A stretch of 64,000 nucleotides of DNA, from the NCBI GenBank assembly GCA_023014335.1, contig JAECYW010000007.1:2852001-2916000 (forward strand), in the 5' to 3' direction. Positions 34,364-44,387 of this stretch are shown here, one piece after another (position 1 is the first letter of the stretch; each line of letters opens with the position of its first letter). The notes under the pieces are model-generated. The model was not told where the DNA came from. It saw nothing but the letters and a program-made list of their open reading frames with translations, and made no database searches. The stretch is from Galerina marginata. Taxonomy: Eukaryota; Basidiomycota; Agaricomycetes; Agaricales; Galerinaceae. The translations under genes and the position numbers were made by a program.

Positions 34364-35535
34364 ATGGATATCAACTTTGGAATAATTCCAGACACACAGA
34401 TCCTCGAGTGTTGGTTTAATGGTAACGAGGCCCATCCTTATATGTGCCAATTTCTGAGCTTTCCTCAAGGCTTCTACTCTGCACTGGTACTCAGTACGAT
34501 CTGGGTCATAGGTATGTGGTTCTCCAATTAGCGTCTGTCCGCCCAAATCACGTTGATTGTCCCTAGTTTCCCGCACAACCAACAGCCTCGCGAAGAAATG
34601 CATATGGGTAGCACTCACACTCTCAATGTACATAAGCTCCACGATACATTGTTCCCTCAATTGGAACCACCTCGTGAATTCTGCCAAAGAGAGCGTTGGT
34701 GGAGAGCCCACCGGCTTTTCCACTGCCTTACTGCACCCAAGCCCAAAGGTCGAGATCGCAGGCGCATCCTTCTTTGCTTTCAACATTGCCATGGCCGACT
34801 TAATACTGGTAAGCTACTATATGGGTGTTCATCGCTGTTTACTCAAGTGTTTTAACTCATAGGCTTGGAGATGTTGGGTCGTGTGGCAGCGTCGTTGGTA
34901 TTTCGCGGTCCTTCCTGTCTGTGGCTCAATTACTGGAATTGGTAAGTGTTATCACCACGGCTGGATGGTGAAGTTGACATCATTTTATTTATTACAGTTC
35001 TTGCTGGACTGGCGATCCACAGCGAAGGTCGTGCTTCAAGAAGCAAATGTCGCTGTCAATGTTATCCAACAGCATTCAAGGACCTTCGTGTCGATGAGCA
35101 ACGCTTTCTTTAGCCTGTCGATCGCAACAAGCCTATTGACCACGCTGCTCATATCATTAAGAATTTTTCTCTCCCAAAGAGCCTTTCGGAAGGCAGGACT
35201 CAGATTCAGCTACAACTCGGTCATCGAAATTGTGGTTGAATCGGCTGCGCTCTATTCAATCACCCTGTTACTTTTCGTCATATTCGAATCTCAACACAAT
35301 GCGCTGCTATACTATCCACAAGAAATCCATGCTCAAGTTTCCGTGAGCTTCGTTTATTTTCAGAGTTTCTTTGCCCTCATCTTAATTTTGGAAGGGAATT
35401 GCACCAACACTAATTGTTTTGAGAGTTGCTTCTGGGAATTCTCGGCCGGAAAGCGATTGGGATTCGAAGCAATCTGCATTACGATTCACTGCCCAAAGCG
35501 AGAATGACGAACAACCCGGGGTCGAAATTGTGTAA
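34364..35535 (+). CDS. Seven-helix fungal membrane protein
   Basis: Six exons, 34364-34421, 34470-34511, 34567-34808, 34863-34941, 35023-35342 and 35395-35535, give 293 residues. The marks of a large family of uncharacterised basidiomycete receptor-like membrane proteins are present: helices with GFYSALVLSTIWVI and CIWVALTLSMYISSTIHCSL, the motif AWRCWVVWQRRW, a helix ending YNSVIEIVVESAALYSITLL and a final IHAQVSGIAPTLIVLRVASG. The polar C-terminus ends QPGVEIV. The first acceptor of intron 4 (34997) gives a more natural helix continuation (VLAGLAIH) but breaks the frame later; the acceptor at 35022 keeps it, so I used that. It is distinct from DUF6533 in sequence. A chemosensory role is only an inference from topology. 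Confidence 0.7.
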
Positions 35536-36733
35536 TACTAAGGACTTAATGCTCCTGGTAAGCGTATACCGCGGGTTGTATCAGTCGAATAGAGAGTTAT
35601 CTATATGAGGATTTCATGGCTTTGCTTTGGGTTTTAAGTCCACGGTTAGAAGAAGCAAAGAGGAGTGCTGTGGAAGGAATACAGGGCACTGCTTCCGAAA
35701 TCTACAAACGGACGCAGTACCGGCAGCATCGCCTCCTAGACTCTCGTTGAGTCACAGGGAATGTTCCATATCTTCACATGCATCAAGCGCTCGAAAGTCA
35801 TGATCCGACAGTCAAGACTCCACTGCCATACCACATCAGTGCTCCTCATAGGTTGGATGGCACCAGGCTTGTATTTCTCTTCTTATCTTCTAGTGATGCC
35901 TGAAAACGAATCCAAAGTGGATGTATTTACTCAGGATTCAGGAATTCTGCCGAGAACCATGGGTGCAGTGCACTTCCTATGTACAATTCCTCGCACGGTG
36001 TTTTCCGGTCTGTTGGCCACCAGATTTTCTTCAGAAAGAATATTTCCTAATTTTGGAGGGCGCCGATCAACATTTATTAAAAGAGTTCCTTTGAAATCAC
36101 AATTACAACTGGAGGGGATTGGGAATACATTTACCTAAATAGAGCTAGCGGTCCCCGGACAAAGGTAGGTGATAACTTGTCATTAAGTAAAACAGATGGC
36201 CGTGTCCCGGTCGTGTGCGCCAAGGCTCTGATATAATTGACGCTGGACGTCGCCAGAGCCAGAGATCAACACATACTTATAATTAGAATCTTCCGTGGAT
36301 ACGCCGGACCTTCTCGGCGCTGATGATCGAGCAATCTGCTGAGTGTACCAATTCCGTCACAGAGATAGCACTTGAGAGTATAAGAGAGGTCGAGGTCATA
36401 AGCCTTCCTCATGCAATAAGCAACCGATTCAGTGACTAGTAATCGCTGGATACTTGCTACCACAACCAAACTCCTCAGTGTCCTCACGCAATGCCCCGCT
36501 CTCCGCTAAAAAAGCAACAGTATTCGGGTTACTACATCTTAGCGTAGTCGGTGAGACAAGTTTAATACCGGGTATTAATTTTTACTCATCTGATTTTCAT
36601 CAAGTGTTATCTGCCAAACCGCACAGAGGCGAAGCATCATGTTTTCCAAATACTTCTGTCTGTTCCCCTGTGCTTTTTGTTCGTCAAAGTGTCTCATTAT
36701 TTTGGAAAGCCAAACTAAAAGAATTATCAATAG
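35536..36733. other. Intergenic, possible 5' exon
   Basis: Short frames at 35761-36138 (plus) and 36266-36487 (minus) lack support. The first exon of the following AA8-like gene should lie here; ATGTTTTCCAAATACTTCTG at about 36640 encodes a plausible signal-peptide start but does not splice in frame with the visible donor. Confidence 0.35.
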
Positions 36734-37531
36734 GATGAAAATACTGGCATTTCTTTAAGCTTCGTTATCCCAGCCGGATTAAATAGTGCTTCGGATACCA
36801 CCGTGAAAGACTTTGTCGCCAGTGTCATTACCCCGGAGCCATATGGCTATGCTGGATTTAGCGGTGGTACACTGCAGACAGCGCTCAGTCCGTTAGAGTA
36901 AGCCTACAACTTTTTTTTTGGGAAAAACATGGTTCAATTCTATTATACACGTGTAGAAAAAATGCTGTTTTATGGTGGATTCAAATTCAGCAGAACATGA
37001 AGACTCCAGTAATACAGGAGGTCAACAATTCTGCATCTGCGGTGTAAGTACCTGGCTGCAAATGTGCGTACTATGTTAACCACCCGAAAATAAAGGCTCA
37101 AGCCAAGCGGAAATGCGGATGAATCTATTATTGTACAGCTGAGCCACCTATCGTAGGTTCTTCACGTTGGAAAGTACACATATCTTTCCTTTATTGAGGT
37201 TGAATTATGTAGTACCGATGGAACATCATTCCTTCCAGTTGAAGGTGATGCGGTCGTGACGATCTCACCAATGTCGTTCACAGCCTCAACCTATTCTTCC
37301 CGCATATTTCGCTGCCAGAACTGTTCAACCCTAGGTGGAGGAAGTCTCGGGAACCAACTTCCCTTCTCGGTATTCTTGAATCCCGCCACATTACATACCC
37401 CTGGTCAGACAACGCTCAACAATGTCACACTCTCAGTCGAAGAAATGAAGAAGGGTTCAATGGTGATAGACATTGAATCCCATCGCATTCCGGATTACGA
37501 TTCTTTATTGGCAACTCTAAAATTGGTTTGA
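36734..37531 (+). CDS. AA8/cellobiose-dehydrogenase cytochrome-like domain protein (5' end unclear)
   Basis: Four exons join in frame, 36734-36897, 36957-37043, 37096-37152 and 37213-37531, giving 208 residues plus an unidentified 5' exon ending before the CAATAG acceptor at 36733. The pattern is that of the secreted b-type cytochrome (AA8/DOMON-like) domain: an opening strand with VIPAGLNSASDTTVKDF, a PYGYAGFSGG turn, the core FRCQNCSTLGGGSLG and an end with VIDIESHRIPDYDSLL. In canonical members a Met after the Gly-Gly turn and a His near the end bind heme. I find no Met after FSGG and no His at the expected place, so it may not bind heme. The flavin dehydrogenase module of cellobiose dehydrogenase is absent. 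Identification rests on motif resemblance only. Confidence 0.5.
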
Positions 37532-38060
37532 ACACCGTTCGTGTGCACACTACAATTCCCGCTTCGATAAACATCCAGTTGCGCCACATCGTTTTTGATC
37601 CCATCAAGAGCCAGGATTTTATTTCCTTGGTTCTCTCCATTATAATTGCCAACGTTCTCAGTCTGATGTCTTTTTTTTTGCTTTTACGATTTTACCCGTA
37701 GCTTTAAAATAAAAAGGCTTTGGTTGTACATTTTAAGTCCGTCGCATGCCGTGGCAGTCAGTGAATAGACTGGTTCTCCCGCTGACGCAAGGTTTATCTC
37801 ACATTAATTTCCTCTATTTCTTTACACGTAGACACGTCGAGCAGTGCGGAATCGTGCGGCCTCAGGCCTCAGGAGGCTGTCGTTCACTGCTTTCATGATT
37901 CCTCGACGCATCATACTCCTCAGATATAGGTTATAATATGAAGGGGTAGAACAACGTTCCGCGTATCTAATAACTGTTCGTCGTGTTCGAACTTCGAAGT
38001 CGACTTAGTCAAGGGGATGCACGTCCAGAGCAGTTAGTTTGAATTTGATGGGACTGTCCT
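37532..38060. other. Intergenic
   Basis: About 0.5 kb between two plus-strand genes. A T-run and AT-rich sequence at 37670-37720 suit a polyadenylation region for the AA8-like gene. No other feature. Confidence 0.4.
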
Positions 38061-40076
38061 ATGCCGCCGACATGCCGCCCTACGGATATCACCGGTTGTG
38101 GTTTGTTGTGATTGGATCTGGCGTCCGCGGCCATCGGAGGATATGACACGGTGTCATTTACACCTCTTGAATCCAGAAAGCTCAGGTTGGCCAGTTGGAT
38201 GGCTGATCGCAACTTATCTTCAGTTAAACGCCGTCCCTCTGGTTTTAACACCTCGCCCATGGCCTTCTACAACACCTTGTACACGAACCTGAGCGACCCG
38301 GAGTTGATATGTCACCCTGAAGTTGAAATAGCGATGCAGGTTATCGGAAACGAACATTTGCCAGCGGGCCACTGTCCTGCGCGAACAATTCTCGACGTAC
38401 TAGAGATATATCCCAATGGAAAGGTGGAAGAAAAGGTGGAACTCGGACACGAAGCGTTCGCCGACTATTGCGGTTCACTAGGACAGGTATTTTTCGCTCA
38501 TGTTATCCAGGAAAGTAGTCTTACGCGGTCTTTTGAGGATCATTCCTTGAATACGATTGGCCGCCCTCTGCTGCGTGTATTGTATGTTTTCCACTGAAAG
38601 CAGTACTCGCTCATCTCGGCTCATAGGGCCTCGTAGCTTTGTCCAAGATTTATTCATACCTCTTGCCACCGATCCTCATGACCCCATTGGGCCTGACTCA
38701 AATGCGACGTACATGGGTGGCGCAACCGCGCTTCTACTTCATCGACATTTTGGGATCCCCATGCTATTTTTACGCGATTTGATTCCTGTCACCTACCTAC
38801 GAACTCTAGGTAATGCCAGGTTCGTTCGGAAGAATAAAGAAGGGAAAAAAATATCTATCGGTATCAATCTTGCCATGTTCAATCCATTTGTAGTTGACGG
38901 TTGCTGTTAGACGGATATTACCAACTTTCGGCAAATTATATGGAAGACAGATTTTCCTATGCCTGGTTCTCACAGAGTCTGCAAATAGGGAAAACCTCGA
39001 ACTACTTCATTTATGGGTGCCCAACCGAAACGAGAAGACTTATCATGGAGTGTGCAAACGGATCTACCCCGCTCTCCCTTGCACGGCCATTCTCAATCGA
39101 CGCATTCCTAATAAACGACACCGTGACGAGGATGAACAATCTCATGATTGAGTACCGCGAACCATTGATCCTGCTTGTGAGTTGGCTAGCGTTGGGCTAT
39201 GGAAATGAACCTTTGACGAGATCGATCTTTAATACAGGAAAAGACCCTCCCAGCTGAACTACTGGAATACGAATCAACGCCCCAAGTCAATAATGTCGTC
39301 CGTCTTCACTTACTTTTAAGGAAGTTTCAGCTCATGAAAAATACTCTCGAAACGGTCAGTGGTACTCTGGATTTTGTAATTGAAACTTTGAGTGTACTAT
39401 CCTCTCTACCGTCTCCCGACTTGGACACCGAGACTGTTGAGGAATCGTTATCACTGATACAGTCCAAAGCAAGCTGGTCGATTCGCCAGCTTTCTAATCT
39501 AGAAGACCGTTCCAATGTTAGGATCGCCCTGCTATATAACTTAGAAAACCAGCGCGACAGTCAAATCAACCTTAAGATTGCGCGTTTAACGGCACAAATT
39601 TCAATGGTCTCTCAAAAAGATAGCTCTGCCATGATCACGTTAGTGGAATTCGCTTTGGACTCACTTGTATTTATTCGCCGTTCAAATTTTTCCTTCTCTG
39701 CAGTATGGCCGCGGTTACGATGTTCTTTCTTCCTGGCACATTTGTTTCGGCCGTCTTCAGCACAGTGTTCTTCATTACATCTGCGGATGGAAATTTGAGT
39801 GTTGCACCTCTTTGGTGGCTCTTCCCTGCGATAACCATCCCATTGACAGTCGTCGTATTTCTGACTTGGATAGCCTGGTTCCGTCATCGACATACCATGG
39901 GAGCCAACGGCCTATCCGTGGCGGATCTTCAAGTCGGGATGGATCTTGCACCACAAAGTACAGTGTTGCCTCCGTTGCGTAGACCCTTGTGGGCCCGTTT
40001 ATTTGGAAATTCACTCTCAAGGATCCCGTCCTCGCCGGGCGTTGTTGATGGCTACAAATATAAGAAGGATGTCTAA
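38061..40076 (+). CDS. CorA-like membrane protein
   Basis: Six exons, 38061-38094, 38140-38574, 38627-38860, 38911-39176, 39238-39638 and 39704-40076, join in frame to 580 residues starting MPPTCRPTDIT. The C-terminus has the layout of CorA-type metal transporters: a long helical stalk (with LIQSKASWSIRQLSNLEDR and SQINLKIARLTAQISMVSQK), then TM1 with MFFLPGTFVSAVFSTVFF (residues 463-480), a short loop and TM2 with WLFPAITIPLTVVVFLTWIA (495-514). The Gly-Met-Asn signature of true Mg2+ channels is not present; many fungal homologues lack it too. The N-terminal part is a soluble domain with no recognised name. Metal transport is therefore possible but unproven. The first intron and the donor at 38575 were chosen to keep the frame. 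Confidence 0.72.
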
Positions 40077-40566
40077 TGAATTTTGTTGAAAGGATTTTTA
40101 TGTCAGTACTTCCTCACCTTCTGCCGTTTTTTCTCCATGTTTCTAAAAATCATAGTGATGTCCAGCAGCCCTAGACGTTCTGCGCCTATATCAATCTCAT
40201 ATGCAGCAGGACCGTGCTGATAATACTTCGACGTAGTTTCTGTTGGGCGCAGCCATCATTCGCGGACTTCCATTGCCGTTTTTTTTTTTCACTAACATCC
40301 GCTGATTCTGCTCCGAATTTGATTTCTGTTCTTCTTCCTATGTTCAATTTTTTATAACCATTTGACTGGAGCTCGGGCCACTTAGCATTTCTATTTCCCC
40401 CTCGTCGCTTCAAGCCAACGTTATAGATCATCAGTGTCTTTAACTGTAATTTATTCTGTCTTCTGATTGTGTATTTCTCAAACCCGAATGAGAATTGATT
40501 AAAGTGTTTTATACGACGAATCATGATCCCTGGTACATGTTAAGAACAATGTCATACTCCTACCAC
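40077..40566. other. Intergenic
   Basis: Convergent spacer between the CorA-like gene and F-box protein 4. Contains a T10-type run near 40280. No gene is supported; the minus frame at 40186-40524 has no domain. Confidence 0.4.
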
Positions 40567-42275
40567 CTAGGCATTTTTTTTGATCAGATGATCTAGCCTT
40601 TCCGGTGCTCCAGATCCACAGACATAATCTTTTCCATTGTCAGCTCCCCAGACCACCTTTAAGCCATGCACCACGTCGAGAAACCCGAAGCCCATCCCTC
40701 GTTTTGCCGTCCGATGAGATATGTCAAGGATGTCCACCGGAATGCCCGCGTCTTTCCGACGTGACAGAAAAAGGAGTAAAGTGTCGGGGTACTCGGATGT
40801 AGCGGCGGCGAGGTAGTGCAACTTCAGGATTTCCAAGGCGGGGAATACATTGCCGATGTCTAGGGAAATGGTATTGAGCAACTTTAGGCCGTAGTGCGAT
40901 GTTGTTAGCTCCTTGACTGATTTGAGGGATGAGATAAGTCCACACAGAGCCAGGTCCTGCGGCTGTAAGCCACATGTAGTACCGAGTATGAGGTCAAAAA
41001 TTGTAACGGTGTCAAGCCGGCATCCCGAAAACATGGGGAGGAGTAATGTGGGCGATCCTGTAGGGAGTCTAGGATGACATATAATGTGGATAAAAAATTG
41101 TGGAGGAGATCGTTTGGCCTTTCCTTGCATTGAAAATGGCTTTGTCAGTCTTCGACGAGACGGTGTCCTGGCGTCGCGTAGAATCCACGGAAATGCAGTA
41201 AAGATACGTGATTGGATTTCAATTGTAAATTCCATCACGACCGTCAATGCGAAACAGCTCTCCGCAAATCGAGATACAATTGGAAGCAAAGAAGCAAAGT
41301 CGTTTGCTGAAACTTCGTTTTGGCTGAAGTCGAAGGTGATGAGAGCAAGGTCGCATCTAAGGGCTGGGACGATTTGTTCGAGAATACTGATGGTATTCTT
41401 GAGGCTATGTTCAATCTGGATGGAATGCAGGTTTGGCAGCATGATTTTGTTATCCTGGCCGTAAAATGGCGGTGGTGGTAGAGGAACTACCTCTGGCGTT
41501 CCACATTCAATTGTCAGGTCCTCTAGGTGTGGTGTGCGAGAAAGTAAGGCTAAAAAGTCGGTGACGGTGAGCGGATGTGAAAGGGTGACGCTGCGCAATT
41601 GGGGAATCCAGCCCGCGCGATGGTCGAATTCGATTAATCTACTGTGGAAGGACTGCAACAACGGCGCCTGTCCTGCGAATAAAGAAAGGGGTAGATGCCC
41701 TGAGACTTGAGGTGGAGTATATCCGACGCTAGGATGGTATTTTAACGAAAATTTCTCCAGATTTGGCGCAGGATGACCCCAGAAGATATCCCACAGCAAG
41801 TTGTCCAACGGATCAGTAGAAAGTGAAACATTTAATTCCCGTATTCTGGACCAATGGTTGGTTAACAAGTGGCGAAAAAATAATTGAATGTCATTCTGGC
41901 CAGATAATATGTATCCGTCGACAACGAGGAGCGACTGGCCGGTTCTATACAAGACCTCGTCCCTCCAATTATTTGTTCTATTTGATAACTGATTGAGGTT
42001 TATTAGTCTTCCCCATATCGATGGCGAGCCAAGAATCAGCTGGCGCCATTGGCAACAAACTTGTGACGTGTGGCGGGTAACATCCAACGGATGGAGTTCT
42101 TCAGATCCTTGATAATGTCAGATCCTGTCCACGAGCTCGTAAATGATATTAAACGCGCCGTACTAGTTATTGCTCTTGCATTGATCATAAAAATTCGCAA
42201 TAAAACGTCTTCATGGAGTTCCGAGATAGGCGAGACAGAATGGGGACAGGCGTCCTGTTCTTCTTGGTGTTTCAT
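40567..42275 (-). CDS. F-box protein 4
   Basis: Two exons on the minus strand, 42275-42164 and 42107-40567, give 550 residues. The ATG at 42275 opens MKHQEEQDACPHS; the F-box is ISELHEDVLLRIFMINAR, then TRHTSQVCCQWRQLILGSPSIWGRL after the phase-1 intron. The body has leucine-rich blocks parallel to copies 1 and 3 (LQSFHSRLIEFDHRAGWIPQL; DFLALLSRTPHLEDLTIE) and ends FLSRRKDAGIPVDILDIS and YVCGSGAPERLDHL. It is predicted to be an SCF substrate adaptor and looks intact. It is longer than copy 3 because of an extra segment with RTPSRRRLTKPFSMQGKAKR. Confidence 0.87.
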
Positions 42276-43507
42276 TTTCGGAAAAGGTGCAAGGAAGGTA
42301 TCTGCACGATCCGATCTCTGCTTGTGATCCGTGCTGGTGGTCAGACGAGAAAGGGTGGAAACTCAGATAGCGATTTCGCACCGTACTATTATAGAGCTCC
42401 CGAATATTACATAACACGGAACTGCAGCCGCGCCGCACCGCTCGACCAGGCTTTCCTCCCACTACCGTCAACAACACCTTCGACGACATCTGGATTATGA
42501 AAATGCATGGTCAGCTAGCGGGCGATCAGGCGATTAGGCCACCAACTTCAAGGTCCGTCCGGAGATCCCTGACTTTGGCCATCGAATATCTGGTCGGATT
42601 AGAATTGGTTCGAGTTCGAGTTCCAACGACGCGTAGTCGGTTGCACCAAATCCAAGGCATGCTTTTCTTTGGACCATATTTATGTGTTTTGCCCCTAATA
42701 ACGCGCTCGTATTCCAGCCTAGTTTTCTTGCGAGACCAAGTGCGAGAGCAGCCTCCACCGCCTAAGTCTCCGAGCTGTCCAGCGTTTCTGCGTCGTCAAC
42801 ATCAGCTCTATGCTCGGGCAGCTCGGCCCAGAGCCCACTACTACAGCAGTATAGCACCACGTTGGTCGAAACACTTCGAACCTTCAAACTGGACAACATT
42901 CAAACAAGTGCGGAAGATCGAAACATAACTGGTTGTTTTCGAAGCTCTTGTCAAGCCCAAATTAAATGACTTGCCTCGTCATCGCCTTTCCTGCAACCGA
43001 GAAACCTGTAACAGGGTTGTCAGCATGTTGGGCCAAGTTCCTCGGGTCCAGCCACGTTCCATAATAACTCTCACTGAGAAGAAAGCCTTCCCGTCCATCG
43101 TGTGTCGAAGCGAACAATGTACGAGTGTATTTCATATTCAAAATGAATTTTTCGTCACTGAATCGCGCTAGAACTTGCATTTCTACGTCATCAACAATTC
43201 GGGTCCCTAATTTCAGTTCAATCTCAAGTGTTGCAGCGGTTTTTCTGCAGCCTGGCAAAAGCTGAGACTGCAAACCGACCACATATTAACGGTGAAGTAC
43301 TTCGTTGACTGGATGGAGGAAGTTTGAATACCAAATACGACACATTTTAGGAGTGATTCCAAAGCAAAAAGTAATACCCGTCAAATTAGTTAAATGTTAC
43401 GCAACTCGAATCTGCTTGCGATCATCGACAGCCGATTAACGTCGCGCTTTTCGCCCGCCACAGCCATATTAACTGATGGCAGTAATGATGGAAAACCCCG
43501 CCATGGG
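42276..43507. other. Intergenic with weak minus-strand coding signal
   Basis: A minus-strand frame at 42962-43282 (106 codons, contains SESYYGTWLDPRNLAQHADN) reads like protein but lacks an ATG and starts beside an acceptor-like TTTGCAG; it could be one exon of an unrecognised or decayed gene. The rest shows nothing clear. Confidence 0.3.
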
Positions 43508-43514
43508 TATAAAT
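43508..43514 (+). promoter_or_regulatory. Probable TATA box
   Basis: TATAAAT lies 73 bases upstream of the start codon of the hydrophobin-like gene at 43581. Confidence 0.55.
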
Positions 43515-43580
43515 TGGCGACAGCAACGACTACAAACATCCCAACTCCAAAAGAACCCAAGTCAATCGCACTCGCCTAAC

Positions 43581-43917
43581 ATGAAATTCGCACTTACTTC
43601 TTCGATTGTCGCCGTTCTCCTTTCCACTCCGCTCATGACCGTTGCCCAGCAGTGCCAGCCCATGTGTTGCGATGCCGTTGTACCATCCACCTCACCTTCT
43701 GGGAAAGTGGGCAGTAAGTCTTTAACCTCACGGTAGATTTTCCTAGCGCTAACTAATATTCACAGTTGTATGCACCGTTGGCGGCTTTGACTGTGGCTTC
43801 AGCCGTCAGGTGGAAGCATGCTGTGCTTCTGTGGTACGTTTCTTAGACGATTCATAATGCAGTTAAGCTGAGAGGCTTTCCCAGACCTTTGGAGGTACCG
43901 CCATTGGGTGCCGTTGA
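43581..43917 (+). CDS. Small secreted hydrophobin-like protein with eight cysteines
   Basis: Three exons, 43581-43713, 43766-43833 and 43885-43917, join in frame to 77 residues. A signal peptide (MKFALTSSIVAVLLSTPLM) precedes a mature part of roughly 55 residues. The cysteines follow the hydrophobin order single, pair, single, single, pair, single: QCQPMCCDA, then IVCTVGGFDCGF, EACCAS and AIGCR. Hydrophobins assemble into amphipathic films on hyphae and spores. The spacings here are far shorter than usual (two residues between Cys1 and Cys2-3, six between Cys4 and Cys5), so it may be a minimal or divergent member, or a different cysteine-rich secreted peptide that arrived at the same pattern. 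The last exon, only 33 nt, supplies the eighth cysteine. Confidence 0.58.
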
Positions 43918-44387
43918 ACTCCTGGGCTTTTTTATTTTCTGCGGAGGCAGGTTCGGACATATACAAATACTCAGATTCAGGAAAGGAAGGCAGTTGTATC
44001 TTGTCGGTAAATGATGCTTGTTAAAAAATAAAAAATTTCCTGTTTCGCGCTGCTTTACACCCGTTCGCCAGATCTGCTAGCATATGATCAGTAAACCAGT
44101 GAGCCAAACTGATTGATCGCGTACAGTTTATTGCCTTTTTCATAGCGGAAAGGATATGGGGTTTATTCAAGGCTCATGGGTCGGTCCGGCCTGCCCGTGT
44201 CCGCAAATGCGCGTATTACATAACACCGCTCCTTCATCACCCTCACCATCCAACCTCGGGCAGGGACAGCTGGCTATTCTGTGCTTATACTTTTCCAACT
44301 ACACCCAACTGTGTTCTGTAATAGGAGCCTCAACTCACATCATCCACGGGTCTCGATAACAAGCACTGGAAGCCTCAGAAAGCGTCC
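43918..44387. other. Intergenic
   Basis: Downstream region of the hydrophobin-like gene up to the left edge of the duplicated block. No gene is supported. Confidence 0.4.

Noticed and set aside
34337..34792. Minus-strand open frame of 151 codons
   Set aside because: It is antisense to exons 1-3 of the seven-helix gene, whose helices, splice sites and family motifs support the plus strand.
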